A stretch of DNA of 46,276 nucleotides from an uncultured Clostridia bacterium (GCA_947625185.1 CANQNJ010000008.1:1-46276); one strand, 5' to 3'. Shown: positions 34,247 to 43,479, numbered from the stretch's first letter. The notes: generated by a model not told the origin, from the letters alone. A program made the numbers and translations.

Positions 34247-34624
34247 TCACAAAATATGCTTAACGGTTGGTTTCATAAGATGCGGAACATAATCGAGCAG
34301 TTCTCGCACCACCGTAAGCTGAGCTTTGAGTTGCGCATAATCGCCGTCCTCGGCGTACGCCTGTCCTTCCGCAAATCGCAGATTTATCTCATATACGTCT
34401 ATATGCGGCAAAAGCAATTCACTCTTTTCGCGAAGTTCCACCCATTTGCTGCGAAATTCGTCGTATTCGGCTGACGTAAGGCTTTCATCGTCGCATTTGG
34501 CGATTATCTCGTCACATTCGGAGGCAAGCCGTTCGTAATCGTCGGACAACAACACCACTTCCAATATGCCGCAGGTTATTACCAACACAAGAGCAATAAG
34601 TCCCGCCCAGATATTCTTGGTCAT
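34247..34624 (-). CDS. DUF4363 family protein
   Basis: A 125-residue protein with one N-terminal membrane helix (residues 5-27) and a long helical outer domain with LREKSELLLPHIDVYEINLRFAEG, the typical core of DUF4363. It overlaps the upstream DUF421 gene by ATGA; the two families are found together in many Firmicutes and likely form a membrane complex. Biochemical function is not known. Confidence 0.9.
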   Translation of the reverse strand: MTKNIWAGLIALVLVITCGILEVVLLSDDYERLASECDEIIAKCDDESLTSAEYDEFRSKWVELREKSELLLPHIDVYEINLRFAEGQAYAEDGDYAQLKAQLTVVRELLDYVPHLMKPTVKHIL

Positions 34625-35295
34625 TTACGCGACACCTCCACGTCTTTGAAACAGATCGGCGCATTGCGTCGTTGCAAAGTCATTCGGTTGTTCTCGTCCA
34701 CCGCGAGCAACACGACGTTTCTCAGCTTGACGTGTTCTCGGACGAGCAATCGTTCGAGTTCCTGCTTATCGAAACCGTTTCCCTTGATATTCTCTTCGTT
34801 CCATTTGCCCTCCAATATAAGCGGAACGGGCAACGTCTGCTGTTTATCTTCCATTTCCTTGTTGGCTACGACGGTCAGTTGACCGTTGGTTTCCATTATG
34901 CCGTAGATTATCTCCTCCAACGAGAAAAACTCCGCGGCCCGCATAGCCTGCAAGAGGTCGTTGACGTGCATATTGAGACTTTTAAGCGCCTGTACGTCAA
35001 TATTGCCGCCGTTTACCACCATTACGGGCTTGCCGTTGATTATTCCCTGCAACTTGTCGCTGTGGGACAAAATCAAAATAAATTGATGTATGACGAACAT
35101 CGTCAATATCGCCACGATGCCGAAGGTGATGGGTATGGATCTGTCCGCCATCGGGATACAAGCCAATTCGGAGATCACCAGCGTAATTACCAACTCGAAA
35201 GGTTCCATCTCGCCGATCTGCCGCTTGCCCATCATACGAAAAACAAGCAGCAACACGGAAAAGAGTATTATTGCTCGGATAAATATGATAATCAT
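34621..35295 (-). CDS. DUF421 (YetF-like) membrane protein
   Basis: A 224-residue protein with three N-terminal membrane helices (about 2-20, 33-52 and 58-78), among them RMMGKRQIGEMEPFELVITL, the signature of DUF421. A soluble domain follows, with NGKPVMVVNGGNIDVQALKS and LLQAMRAAEFFSLEEIIYGI, as in YetF/YdfR. The C-terminal extension ends in a short beta-rich segment. The start at 35295 is where the first helix begins; the ribosome site is weak. It is coupled to DUF4363. Confidence 0.92.
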   Translation of the reverse strand: MIIIFIRAIILFSVLLLVFRMMGKRQIGEMEPFELVITLVISELACIPMADRSIPITFGIVAILTMFVIHQFILILSHSDKLQGIINGKPVMVVNGGNIDVQALKSLNMHVNDLLQAMRAAEFFSLEEIIYGIMETNGQLTVVANKEMEDKQQTLPVPLILEGKWNEENIKGNGFDKQELERLLVREHVKLRNVVLLAVDENNRMTLQRRNAPICFKDVEVSRK

Positions 35296-35419
35296 ATCCG
35301 TAGTGTGAGCAACGCGGCGGAAAATATGTAATTTTTGTTTGCGCAAACGCCGCCGCAACGTATAATGGACGGCATATCGCTCCGCATACGAAATAGCGGC
35401 AACTGCTATACGAAATCGC

Positions 35420-35448
35420 TTTACAAAACCGTCGTAAACTAATATAAT
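35420..35448 (+). promoter_or_regulatory. Promoter of the ECF S-component gene
   Basis: TTTACA (35420-35425) and TATAAT (35443-35448) are 17 bp apart. The transcript would begin near 35455 and have a leader of about 190 nt. Confidence 0.82.
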
Positions 35449-35454
35449 GTAATC

Positions 35455-35642
35455 AGCAAAGTTGACGGCTCGCGTCAAGTGCCGCGTTTAGGAAAAAGCG
35501 CGGACGAAAGAACTCATACGTTCTGCGGTGCGCCGTTTGGTCCGTTGCCTATCCGAGTCTAAGCTCATTCGCCGCGACGTCGGTCACCAAGTGGCTTGCC
35601 ACACATCGGACCCTTTTGCAATTGCAAAAAGGGGATTTTTTT
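35455..35642 (+). promoter_or_regulatory. Structured leader with terminator: riboswitch or attenuator candidate
   Basis: The leader has hairpins TTGACG/CGTCAA (from 35462), CCGCG/CGCGG (about 35482-35502) and AGAAC/GTTCT (about 35510-35524). A closing pair GGTCCG/CGGACC (35539-35544 with 35607-35612) encloses a multi-branched region with a GTGGC-TT-GCCAC hairpin. It ends in a terminator, CCCTTTTGC (35611-35619) with GCAAAAAGGG (35624-35633) and seven T, just before the coding start. Two bases of the closing stem are shared with the terminator, so the two may exclude each other. No known riboswitch core (TPP, FMN, cobalamin, THF, preQ1) or T-box was recognised. Confidence 0.65.
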
Positions 35643-35645
35643 ATC

Positions 35646-36272
35646 TTGAACAAGACTTTGAAGATTTGCTGTATCGCTATGCTGTCGGCGCTGTCCGTAG
35701 CAGCCAACTTCTGCACCATTCCGCTGCCCGGAAACAACGCGGTATCCCTGACGTTGGCGGTTTGTTTTTTTACGGGGATATATTTCGGAGCGCTGCCTGC
35801 GGCGATCGTCGGATACACGGGGGACCTAATAGCGCATCTCATACACCCGCTCGGAGATTACAATTGGTTTATGGCGTTATCCATTGCGCTGTACGGCGTA
35901 ATATGCGCGCTTATTTACAAGATAAAACTGCCGCGTATCGTCAAATTGATATTATCCGCGGCGTTGTGCTACATCGTATGCCTGTGCGGACTGAATACTT
36001 TCGGCTTGTGGTTGCAGTATATCGTCGGGGTAAGACCGAGTCCGCTCGGTCTGTGGGATCTTATCAGCGGCAATCACGGCGCAATAAAAAAGAGTTTTCT
36101 GCTGTACCTTGCCGCGCGAGCGCCTATGTCGGCGGTAAATCTCGTCGTAAACGCGGCGATAGTAGCCGCCTTGCAGGAGTCGAAAACGGTTGCCAAGCTC
36201 GTATCGAGAATAAAAGAAAAGCCCTCCCGCACCCGTTCCGCCGCGCAAGGCGAACATTCCGCGCAACAATAG
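35646..36272 (+). CDS. ECF transporter S component
   Basis: A 208-residue membrane protein with about six helices. AMLSALSVAANFCTIPLPG is the typical first helix of vitamin-binding S components, and FFTGIYFGALPAAIVGYTGD followed by LIAHLIHPLGDYNWFMAL matches the core of the folate-type group. It would hand its vitamin to a shared ECF energy module, which is not in the window. The substrate is not certain. The start is a TTG at 35646, 11 bases after AAAGGGG, which is itself part of the leader terminator; that could link translation to the leader fold. Confidence 0.8.
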   Translation: MNKTLKICCIAMLSALSVAANFCTIPLPGNNAVSLTLAVCFFTGIYFGALPAAIVGYTGDLIAHLIHPLGDYNWFMALSIALYGVICALIYKIKLPRIVKLILSAALCYIVCLCGLNTFGLWLQYIVGVRPSPLGLWDLISGNHGAIKKSFLLYLAARAPMSAVNLVVNAAIVAALQESKTVAKLVSRIKEKPSRTRSAAQGEHSAQQ

Positions 36273-36306
36273 CGCGATCGAACGAACCAAAGAATATCGC
36301 TTTTTA

Positions 36307-37065
36307 TCAAATATCCGTATGAACGAAACGAGCCTTGGAGAAAAACTCCGAGGCTTTATTTGCAGCCGAAGCGTCCCCCGTAGTGAAGAATATACACTTG
36401 CCGTGGCGTCGCGAAAGGCAGACGCTCGGCGGCACAAAATCCACTACGCATTGCACAATGCGAGCGCTGCCCGTATACCGAACGATCTTGTCGCGCAGCA
36501 CGGGAAAATGTGTACAGCCGAGTATAACGGTATCCGCGCAAGCGTGCGGCAAATCTTTAAGCGCGTTGTCGACCGCCGAATCGCACGCGTCGGTATCGAC
36601 GGCGGCGCCCTCCACAAACGGGACAAAACCGCTGCACGCCGTCTGCACGGCATCGACGCCGTATTCCGCAAGCAATTTCGGATATACGTTGCCGCGAACC
36701 GTCGCCTCAGTAGCGAGAACGGCAACGCGTTTGTTGACGGTAGTTGCCGCGGCAAGTCGGCATGTGGGCGCGACCACATCGTATATAGGCAAATCGAACC
36801 GATCCCGAAGGCTATCGGCAAATAGCGACGCCGTATTGCAAGCCAACACCACCGCGGCGACATTGCGTCGGGCAAGCCAACCGACGACGGAATGTACCCT
36901 GTTGCGAATATCGGCTTCGCTCCGCGTCCCATACGGACAATAAGCGCTGTCGGCAAGGTACAAAAAGTTACATCGGGGATATTTCTCGCGCAAGTCTGCG
37001 AGGACGGTCAATCCGCCAACGCCGCTGTCTACTACCGCCGCAAAGCGGCTGAACAAAGTATTCAC
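36307..37065 (-). CDS. murI: Glutamate racemase
   Basis: A 252-residue cofactor-independent racemase that makes D-glutamate for peptidoglycan. Motifs are VVDSGVGGLTVL (Asp13), ADSAYCPYG, LACNTAS with Cys76 and GCTHFP with Cys184, the two catalytic cysteines. The length fits the family. It is convergent with the ECF gene, whose terminator seems to lie inside its 3' end. No clear operon partner. Confidence 0.95.
   Translation of the reverse strand: MNTLFSRFAAVVDSGVGGLTVLADLREKYPRCNFLYLADSAYCPYGTRSEADIRNRVHSVVGWLARRNVAAVVLACNTASLFADSLRDRFDLPIYDVVAPTCRLAAATTVNKRVAVLATEATVRGNVYPKLLAEYGVDAVQTACSGFVPFVEGAAVDTDACDSAVDNALKDLPHACADTVILGCTHFPVLRDKIVRYTGSARIVQCVVDFVPPSVCLSRRHGKCIFFTTGDASAANKASEFFSKARFVHTDI
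36331..36360 (+). terminator. Terminator of the ECF gene inside the murI 3' end
   Basis: AGCCTTGGAG (36331-36340) pairs with CTCCGAGGCT (36346-36355) with one G-T pair and is followed by TTTATTTG. It overlaps the last codons of murI on the other strand. Confidence 0.7.
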
Positions 37066-37265
37066 GCTTTTATTGTATTCCGCTATCCGACGTCAAAGTG
37101 CGGCTGATTTGTTTTTTTTCGATCTGTCGGCAATATAACGACCGCTCCGCCCTCAAAATATATTGCGACGCCGCGATGTATTTTTGCATTTAGTTGAAAG
37201 TATCGTAAAACAAAAAACTTGCCGTCGGTGATCGACACAAAACGATCAACACAAAAATTTATTAA

Positions 37266-37293
37266 CGAAAAGCAGCGGATATTTTACCGCTGC
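37266..37293 (-). terminator. Terminator of the hybrid sensor kinase
   Basis: On the minus strand GCAGCGG (37287-37293) pairs with CCGCTGC (37272-37278) and TTTTCGTT follows. Confidence 0.75.
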
Positions 37294-37348
37294 CGGAGGC
37301 TTTGTAATAAAAATTGTTATTTACTCATTATATTATGTTCGCCGCAAT

Positions 37349-40300
37349 CTACTCGCCGTCGTTTGAGTCGTCGCACAACAATTGTTCCAACATTGCAAAC
37401 ATCTTGTCTATATCTATCGGCTTGGCAAGATGCCCGTTCATACCTGCGGCAAAAGCGTTAGATTTATCTTCTTCAAAGGCGTTGGCGGTCATCGCGATGA
37501 TTGGGATGGAGGACAATTGCTTGTTATCCAACGCGCGTATGCGCCTGGACGCCTCATAACCGTCCATAATAGGCATCTGAACGTCCATCAAAACAAGATC
37601 GTAATGCCCCGCATCCGAATGTTCCACCATTTCGCAAGCGACCTTGCCGTTTTCGGCGGTCTCCACAACGAAACCGGATTCGCAAAGGATATCCTCGGCT
37701 ATCTCGCGGTTAAGTTCGTTATCTTCCACCAACAGGATACGCTTGCCGACGAATTTGTTCTCCTTGGGAGTCGGTTCCTGCACAACGGGCGCTTTTCCCA
37801 AACTCTTTTCCAGGGCGCGATGAAGATCGGACGCAAATAGCGGTTTGCTGACAAAGCCCGTCACGCCCGCTTTGAGCGCTTCCTGCTCGATATCCGCCCA
37901 ATCGTAAGCGGACATAAGTATGATAGGAGAACTGTCTCCTATTATCGCGCGAATTTGCTTTACGGTGGCTATACCGTCCATATCGGGCATAGCCCAATCG
38001 ATGATATACACCTGGAACGGGTGTTCCAACTCGATGGCTTCTCTCGTGCGCACGACCGCTTCCTTGCCCGTCACCGTCCACTCGGCGTGCATACCGATCT
38101 GACGGAGCATCTTGGAAACGCTCTGGCAGGAGATGAGGTCGTCGTCCACTACGAGTGAGTAAACGCCGCGCAACTCGGCAATGGCGTCCGATTCAGGTTC
38201 GTCGTCGGCAAATTTGAGTTCGAGAGTAACGACGAACTCGGTACCGACGCCCTGCTCGCTCTCCACCGTTATGTTGCCGCCCATCATATCCACGATGTTC
38301 TTGGTGATAGCCATTCCGAGTCCCGTACCCTGGATACCGCTTACCGTAGAATTGCGTTCTCTTGTAAACGGATCGAATACCGTTTTGACAAATTCGGGAC
38401 TCATACCGATGCCCGTATCGCTTACGCTGAACTCATAAGTTCCGTATCCCTCTTGTTCGGAGGGCTTTTGCGTTACTTTGATAGACACGGATCCGCCGCT
38501 CTTGGTAAATTTAATGGCGTTGGACGTGAGGTTGAGCAGTATTTGATTGAGACGAAGCTTGTCGCAGTAGACCTCTTCGCGGGTGACGTCCACCGTATCG
38601 ATAAACAGTTCCAAATGCTTGGAATGGATATCCGACTGAATTATGTTGCGAAGTCCCTGCAAGATATCGGCAAGATTTTCCGGGCGATCCTCAATATGCA
38701 CCTTGCCCGATTCGATCCTGCTCATATCGAGTACGTCGTTGATGAGCGAAAGCAAATGGTTGGACGCCTGCGAAATCTTTGACAAGTAATCAAGCGCGCG
38801 TTCCTTATTGTCAAGGTGCGCGGTGGCAAGCGCCGTAAACCCGATAATGGCGTTCATCGGCGTGCGTATATCGTGCGACATATTGTTGAGGAAGGTGGTT
38901 TTGGAACGGTTTGCGGCGTCGGCGGCGTGCAATGCGACGGACAGTTCTTCCGTCTGCGCTTGCAGTTTGCTTGTCGCTTCCGCAACTTTCCTTTGCAATT
39001 TGCGTTGATTGAACGTTCTCACAGCAAGCATTGCGATCACAAAGAGCAACAGCAGCACGGCGGCGACTATGAATACGATATAAACGGGATTGCGCCGCAA
39101 AAAGGCGATAAGCCCGCCGTCGGAAACGGGACGAAATTTGGTCACCTGCTCGGTAACGATTGCGGATACCGCGTTGCGATCGAGTCCCGCCACGCACTTG
39201 TTGAGTATGGAAAGCAACAAATGCTCGTTCTTGAAGCTGTTTACGCCCAAGGCATAAGCGGACGACGCTTCTCCGATCAATTCGGAAGCCAACTCATCCC
39301 GCTCGTCGCCCCATAGGTACAGTTCGGCGACATAAGATAAGGTTATGGTCGCGTCGCATTTTCCTTCCTTGACGGCGGCAACGCTCTCGTCGAGAGAATC
39401 GTAGATTATGTGCGATGTGTCTTTGCCGATATATTTGGCAAGATAATCCGAGTACGGGTTATCGGCATATTCCTGTATGGCAAACGATTTCGGAGCGCCA
39501 TTTAAGTCTCTCCGCTTGATCATTGTGTGCGTCGTCGTGTAATAGACGTCGGTGATCTTGTATCCGCTGCTTTCCGCCAGATACAAGTCGTCGTTGAAAT
39601 CCAACACTATATCCACATCGTCGGAATCGCGGCGTTCATAATATTCGGCGCGGCTCTGCACCGCTATATATTCAAAAGGAAGGTTCAAACTCTCCGTCAT
39701 CTTTTCAAATATGGCGGGGAATATACCGCAGGCTTTTCCGTCCTCGAAGTAGGAATACGGTTTTCTGTCGGGATTCATCAACACCTTCAATTTGGTGTCG
39801 GACGCGGCAAGAGATCGAAGATAGCTGCGTTCCTCGGGGGTCAAGATAATATTGCCGCTCTTATCTGTGGAATAGAATTTGTCGTGCAACGTATTGCGCC
39901 AATCGGGTTCTGCGAGATCGAGCTGTTCGATCGCCGAGTCGATTTCCTCTTTCAATTCGACGTTGTCCTTGTTGACACATACATAGAACGGCTGCGGAGA
40001 AAGCGATTCGATCAGCCACTCGTTCTGCATTGCGCGGAGACTTCCCGTAACGATACCGTCGACATCACCGTTTTGCAGGGCAGCCGTAAGTTCCGGTTCG
40101 CTTTGGTAATCATCCTTTGCAATATATGTGAAGCCATTTTCTTCGGCGAAATCCTTGAACACTTCGTTTTTGGAATTACCTTCGAGCATTCCGATTTTCT
40201 TTCCGTCGTACGTTGCGTAATCGCCTTTGACTATTCTGTTGTCGCCGGATTTGACCGTAAATATGACGGAATTCGTGCCTATGTCACGTTCGGAAAACAG

Positions 40301-40630
40301 AAATTTCTCTTCCCTTTCCGACGTCTTGGATGCGGAAGTGACTATATCCAACTCGCCGCGTTCAAGCATATCGAGACAATCGGCAAATGACTTGTCGAAA
40401 TATTTGTATTCATATTGCCAATCGTTATATCTCGATATAAGCTGCAAAAACTCGTAGCCGTATCCGCCGCGCTTACCGTTATCATCCTGCGTGTGGTATC
40501 CTTCAAATGCAAAAAAACCGACGCGCAACGTTTTCAAATCGCTTGCCTGCGCGGTTTCTACGCCGACGGGGATCAACGGCAAGAGCAACAAACAGATCAA
40601 TAGGGCTGTAAGCAAAAATTTGTGTTTCAT
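37349..40630 (-). CDS. BvgS-like hybrid sensor histidine kinase with two solute-binding domains
   Basis: A 1093-residue membrane receptor. After a signal peptide (1-30) come two tandem periplasmic-type SBP_bac_3 domains (about 35-250 and 282-500), a membrane helix (514-537), a coiled-coil stretch, the dimerisation domain with His586 in NNMSHDIRTPMN, and an ATPase domain (Asn704, DTGIGM, GTGLGM). Two receiver domains follow, with Asp878 (DWAMPDMDG) and Asp1016 (DVQMPIMDG). The ligand is probably an amino acid or similar small solute. No separate response regulator or Hpt protein is nearby, so the output partner is elsewhere. It has its own promoter and terminator. Confidence 0.93.
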   Translation of the reverse strand: MKHKFLLTALLICLLLLPLIPVGVETAQASDLKTLRVGFFAFEGYHTQDDNGKRGGYGYEFLQLISRYNDWQYEYKYFDKSFADCLDMLERGELDIVTSASKTSEREEKFLFSERDIGTNSVIFTVKSGDNRIVKGDYATYDGKKIGMLEGNSKNEVFKDFAEENGFTYIAKDDYQSEPELTAALQNGDVDGIVTGSLRAMQNEWLIESLSPQPFYVCVNKDNVELKEEIDSAIEQLDLAEPDWRNTLHDKFYSTDKSGNIILTPEERSYLRSLAASDTKLKVLMNPDRKPYSYFEDGKACGIFPAIFEKMTESLNLPFEYIAVQSRAEYYERRDSDDVDIVLDFNDDLYLAESSGYKITDVYYTTTHTMIKRRDLNGAPKSFAIQEYADNPYSDYLAKYIGKDTSHIIYDSLDESVAAVKEGKCDATITLSYVAELYLWGDERDELASELIGEASSAYALGVNSFKNEHLLLSILNKCVAGLDRNAVSAIVTEQVTKFRPVSDGGLIAFLRRNPVYIVFIVAAVLLLLFVIAMLAVRTFNQRKLQRKVAEATSKLQAQTEELSVALHAADAANRSKTTFLNNMSHDIRTPMNAIIGFTALATAHLDNKERALDYLSKISQASNHLLSLINDVLDMSRIESGKVHIEDRPENLADILQGLRNIIQSDIHSKHLELFIDTVDVTREEVYCDKLRLNQILLNLTSNAIKFTKSGGSVSIKVTQKPSEQEGYGTYEFSVSDTGIGMSPEFVKTVFDPFTRERNSTVSGIQGTGLGMAITKNIVDMMGGNITVESEQGVGTEFVVTLELKFADDEPESDAIAELRGVYSLVVDDDLISCQSVSKMLRQIGMHAEWTVTGKEAVVRTREAIELEHPFQVYIIDWAMPDMDGIATVKQIRAIIGDSSPIILMSAYDWADIEQEALKAGVTGFVSKPLFASDLHRALEKSLGKAPVVQEPTPKENKFVGKRILLVEDNELNREIAEDILCESGFVVETAENGKVACEMVEHSDAGHYDLVLMDVQMPIMDGYEASRRIRALDNKQLSSIPIIAMTANAFEEDKSNAFAAGMNGHLAKPIDIDKMFAMLEQLLCDDSNDGE

Positions 40631-40713
40631 AACTGCTTCTTTCTGTGAAAATTTCCGACGGCAAGCCGATAACGGTAGGAAAAATCATTCCGAATCGAAC
40701 TGTCGGCGTCGAT

Positions 40714-40742
40714 ATTATATCATATAAGTATACTGCCGTCAA
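40714..40742 (-). promoter_or_regulatory. Promoter of the hybrid sensor kinase
   Basis: On the minus strand TTGACG (40737-40742) and TATAAT (40714-40719) are 17 bp apart. The rest of the gap up to 40939 shows no gene and no clear terminator for the sirtuin operon. Confidence 0.85.
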
Positions 40743-40939
40743 TTGCTTAATGACAAAGTAACTGTTCCGCAAATAATGCGAGGCAATAAACGTTTGATAA
40801 TTATAATTTGAAAAGGTGCGTTGAAACTTCCGCAACGATTTATATAAATACGGTCGTGAAATATTCGCCCACGGAACCCGTAGACAGCAAAAAATGCCGA
40901 GGTGACTTTGGAAAATAGCCGCTTGGCGAATTGATAATA

Positions 40940-41800
40940 CTATATTTTGTCGATGACTTCGGATATATCGGCGTTTATACAGATAGCCTGTTGCCGTATC
41001 TGCTCGGGACAAAAAGCCTCACCGCAGTTGATACAAGCGTAGATAGCCCGATCGTTTTGCGCGGTCAACCTCCAAAACGGATATTTGATGATCGCGGGCG
41101 TATTGTACCCCACGCCGAGTTCGAGGTAAAGCACATTGCCCTGCTTGTGCGTGCGGATAAAGCGTTCGTAACGTTCGCAAGCCGCGTCCCACCCCTCGTC
41201 CTGAACGAACTTGTCGTCGGCGCGAAGGTTCATCGTCATAGGCTTGCCGCAAACGGGACAACGCGGTATTAGCGCGGTCGGGACGCGCATATCTTTCTGT
41301 TCCGCCACCATACGGCGCACAGTTTCCTCGTTGTCATACGTCTTATTGTGACAAGGCGCGGAACACTGAAAAAGTCCGTAGTCGCCCTGCGTATAAAAGA
41401 GCCGATTTTTATCGAATCCCGCCTTTTGAAAGCAGTGATCGACGTTGGTGGTAATGACGAAATAATTTTTATCTTTTACAAGTTCGAAAAGCTCGCGATA
41501 GACGGGTTTGGGCGGATCTGTGTAGCGATTGACGAGGATATACCTCGACCAATACGCCCAATGTTCTTCTGGCGTATCATATGGATAAAAACCGCCCGAA
41601 TACATATCGCGGAAACCGTACTTTTCCGCAAAGTCGGAAAAATATCGCTCGAAGCGTTCGCCCGAATAGGTAAAACCCGCCGCCGTTGAAAGTCCCGCGC
41701 CCGCGCCTATCACCACTGCATCTGCCGAGGCAAGAGCCGCTTGCAGGCGCGCAATGTCCGATACGATATGATGTTTGTCTTTTATTTTGCTTGCGATCAT
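40940..41800 (-). CDS. Class M sirtuin (SirTM), protein ADP-ribosyltransferase type
   Basis: A 286-residue Sir2-fold protein. The NAD loop is GAGAGLSTAAGF (32-43). The catalytic motif is TTNVDH with Asn119, and the position of the usual deacetylase His is held by Gln138 in TQGDYG, the hallmark of class M sirtuins, which ADP-ribosylate protein rather than deacetylate it. Zinc ligands are Cys146, Cys150, Cys181 and Cys184. A further CINCGEAFC pair lies near the end. It is the last gene of an operon with a zinc-type macrodomain, its expected reversing enzyme. The usual GcvH-L and lipoate ligase genes are not seen. It starts six bases after the DUF5131 stop. Confidence 0.88.
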   Translation of the reverse strand: MIASKIKDKHHIVSDIARLQAALASADAVVIGAGAGLSTAAGFTYSGERFERYFSDFAEKYGFRDMYSGGFYPYDTPEEHWAYWSRYILVNRYTDPPKPVYRELFELVKDKNYFVITTNVDHCFQKAGFDKNRLFYTQGDYGLFQCSAPCHNKTYDNEETVRRMVAEQKDMRVPTALIPRCPVCGKPMTMNLRADDKFVQDEGWDAACERYERFIRTHKQGNVLYLELGVGYNTPAIIKYPFWRLTAQNDRAIYACINCGEAFCPEQIRQQAICINADISEVIDKI

Positions 41801-41806
41801 ATTGTT

Positions 41807-42703
41807 TCAATCTTTTATGTCTATGATTTCATCTTGGCATCTGCCGCAATCGGAACAGCCGTTGCATATAAGGCGATTGCCGCAATTTATGCAATTTCTG
41901 CGGTAATGCGGTATGTACAGTTCGCTTTCGGGGATGGGCAAACCCATTCTGTCGCAAAGTTCGAACTTCATCGGCTTGCCCTTATACGCAAGCCCTTCCG
42001 AATAGGCGAGATATGTTTGGCGTATTTTGCTCTTGATAAACCGAGTAACGCCGTTCTTTACATAATAATTGCCCGTTTCGATGAAGGCAAACGTGACATC
42101 GTGAGCGACGCATTCGTCGTGGAGTTTCTTTACCCACTCATAGCGGCAGGGACGGGCGCCGTCGTAATTCTCGCCGCCGCAAATAACCTGTTCGATCTGC
42201 CCCTCGTCAAGGTATTTGTCTATTGTGATCTCGCCGATGAGCGGCGCGGACATGATCCCCTTGTGCTTGAAGGGCAATCTGTGAAGAATGGGGATACGCT
42301 CGTCGGCGCGGCGTTGGTTTTCGCAAGTCACATTGAAAAACACGTTTTCCCAACCGTCGTCCCAATCGCGCGGCAAACATTTTTCCACCCGTTGCGGACG
42401 TTTGGTCAGCAAAAAGAATTTCACGTCGGAACGTTCGCGTATTATGCTCCACGCTTCGTCCCGCCACTTGTCCGCATCCTCCACGAAAAAATCCGACGAC
42501 ATACACACGCGGATCATCTCGCCGCTTTGTATCTTGTATCTGCCGCCCCTGTCCCGCGATAAAGGATAATTAAACCCCGTCGTTTTTGTAACGACCGCAC
42601 TATTCTCCCGCCCGTGGCTTTGGTCGAGAAAGTACATATAACAATGCGCGCAGCCCTCGCTGCATTTCTGACAGCCGTGCCACGGATTCCAGATATCGTG
42701 CAT
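41807..42703 (-). CDS. DUF5131 (phage Gp37/Gp68-type) radical-SAM-like protein
   Basis: A 298-residue protein. The N-terminus MHDIWNPWHGCQKCSEGCAH holds the CxxxCxxC cluster (Cys14, Cys18, Cys21) expected to bind a 4Fe-4S cluster and SAM. SDFFVEDADKWRDEAW and FFLLTKRPQRV are typical of the Gp37/Gp68 family. The C-terminal end is a second Cys-rich block, CINCGNRLICNGCSDCGRC (about 274-292), which could hold another cluster or zinc. The reaction is unknown. The ATG overlaps the stop of the macrodomain gene (TAATG), so expression is coupled, which ties it to ADP-ribosylation. Confidence 0.88.
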   Translation of the reverse strand: MHDIWNPWHGCQKCSEGCAHCYMYFLDQSHGRENSAVVTKTTGFNYPLSRDRGGRYKIQSGEMIRVCMSSDFFVEDADKWRDEAWSIIRERSDVKFFLLTKRPQRVEKCLPRDWDDGWENVFFNVTCENQRRADERIPILHRLPFKHKGIMSAPLIGEITIDKYLDEGQIEQVICGGENYDGARPCRYEWVKKLHDECVAHDVTFAFIETGNYYVKNGVTRFIKSKIRQTYLAYSEGLAYKGKPMKFELCDRMGLPIPESELYIPHYRRNCINCGNRLICNGCSDCGRCQDEIIDIKD

Positions 42704-43476
42704 TATTCGTCTCCTTTGCCGAGAAGTTTCGAGTAAATTTTGTAATCTTGCGTCTTGAATACGTTGAAAACAACCTTGATTTCGCTTGCCCTTTGCCGCT
42801 TGTATCCCCGTACCGTACGAACGGCTATCTCGGCGGCGCACTCGTTTGGAAAATGAAACTCGCCCGTAGAGATACAGCAAAAGGCAATGCTTTCAAGTCT
42901 CCTCTCGTCGGCAAGCGCAAGGCAGGAACGGTAACAGCTTTCAAGCAGCCGCTCGTGTTCTGCGGTGAGCGCTCCGTATACGATGGGTCCCACCGTGTGC
43001 AGAACGTATTTACAGGGCAAATTGTAAGCGCGCGTGATCTTTGCCCCGCCGACAGGTTCGTCGTGCCCCTGCGCTTTCATAATCTCCGCGCATTCCTGCC
43101 GAAGTTGAACGCCCGCAAAGGTGTGAATAGCGTTGTCGATACAGCCGTGATTGGGGCTAAAACAGCCGAGCATTTGAGAATTGGCGGCGTTTACTATCCC
43201 GTCGCAACGGAGCGTAGTGATGTCGCCTTGCCAAAGATAGATATCCGGCTTAACAGGCGAAAGATCTGCGATATCCGTTATGCCTTTGAGCCGCAACGTC
43301 TCGCGCAAATACTCGTCCTGCAAGCGCAAAAACTCCTCGCTCGCCGCTATCGGCGGTCGAACGTTCAGAAGCGCACGAAAGTATGCGGGCTTATCGGCGC
43401 AAGTAAGGCGAGGCGCGTCAACGCCTCGCTCGTTGCATAAAATTTGTATCAATCTGTCTAAAATTCTGTCATCCAT
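42703..43476 (-). CDS. Zinc-type macrodomain protein, probable ADP-ribosyl hydrolase
   Basis: A 257-residue protein with an N-terminal helical extension (1-75), as in the macrodomains linked to class M sirtuins. The ADP-ribose site has GDITTL, NAANS (96-100), GCFSPNHGCIDNAIH with the zinc ligands Cys105, His110 and Cys112, and CISTGEFHFP (201-210). These proteins remove ADP-ribose from protein. It lies three bases after the SDR gene and overlaps DUF5131. Confidence 0.92.
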   Translation of the reverse strand: MDDRILDRLIQILCNERGVDAPRLTCADKPAYFRALLNVRPPIAASEEFLRLQDEYLRETLRLKGITDIADLSPVKPDIYLWQGDITTLRCDGIVNAANSQMLGCFSPNHGCIDNAIHTFAGVQLRQECAEIMKAQGHDEPVGGAKITRAYNLPCKYVLHTVGPIVYGALTAEHERLLESCYRSCLALADERRLESIAFCCISTGEFHFPNECAAEIAVRTVRGYKRQRASEIKVVFNVFKTQDYKIYSKLLGKGDE

Positions 43477-43479
43477 TAT

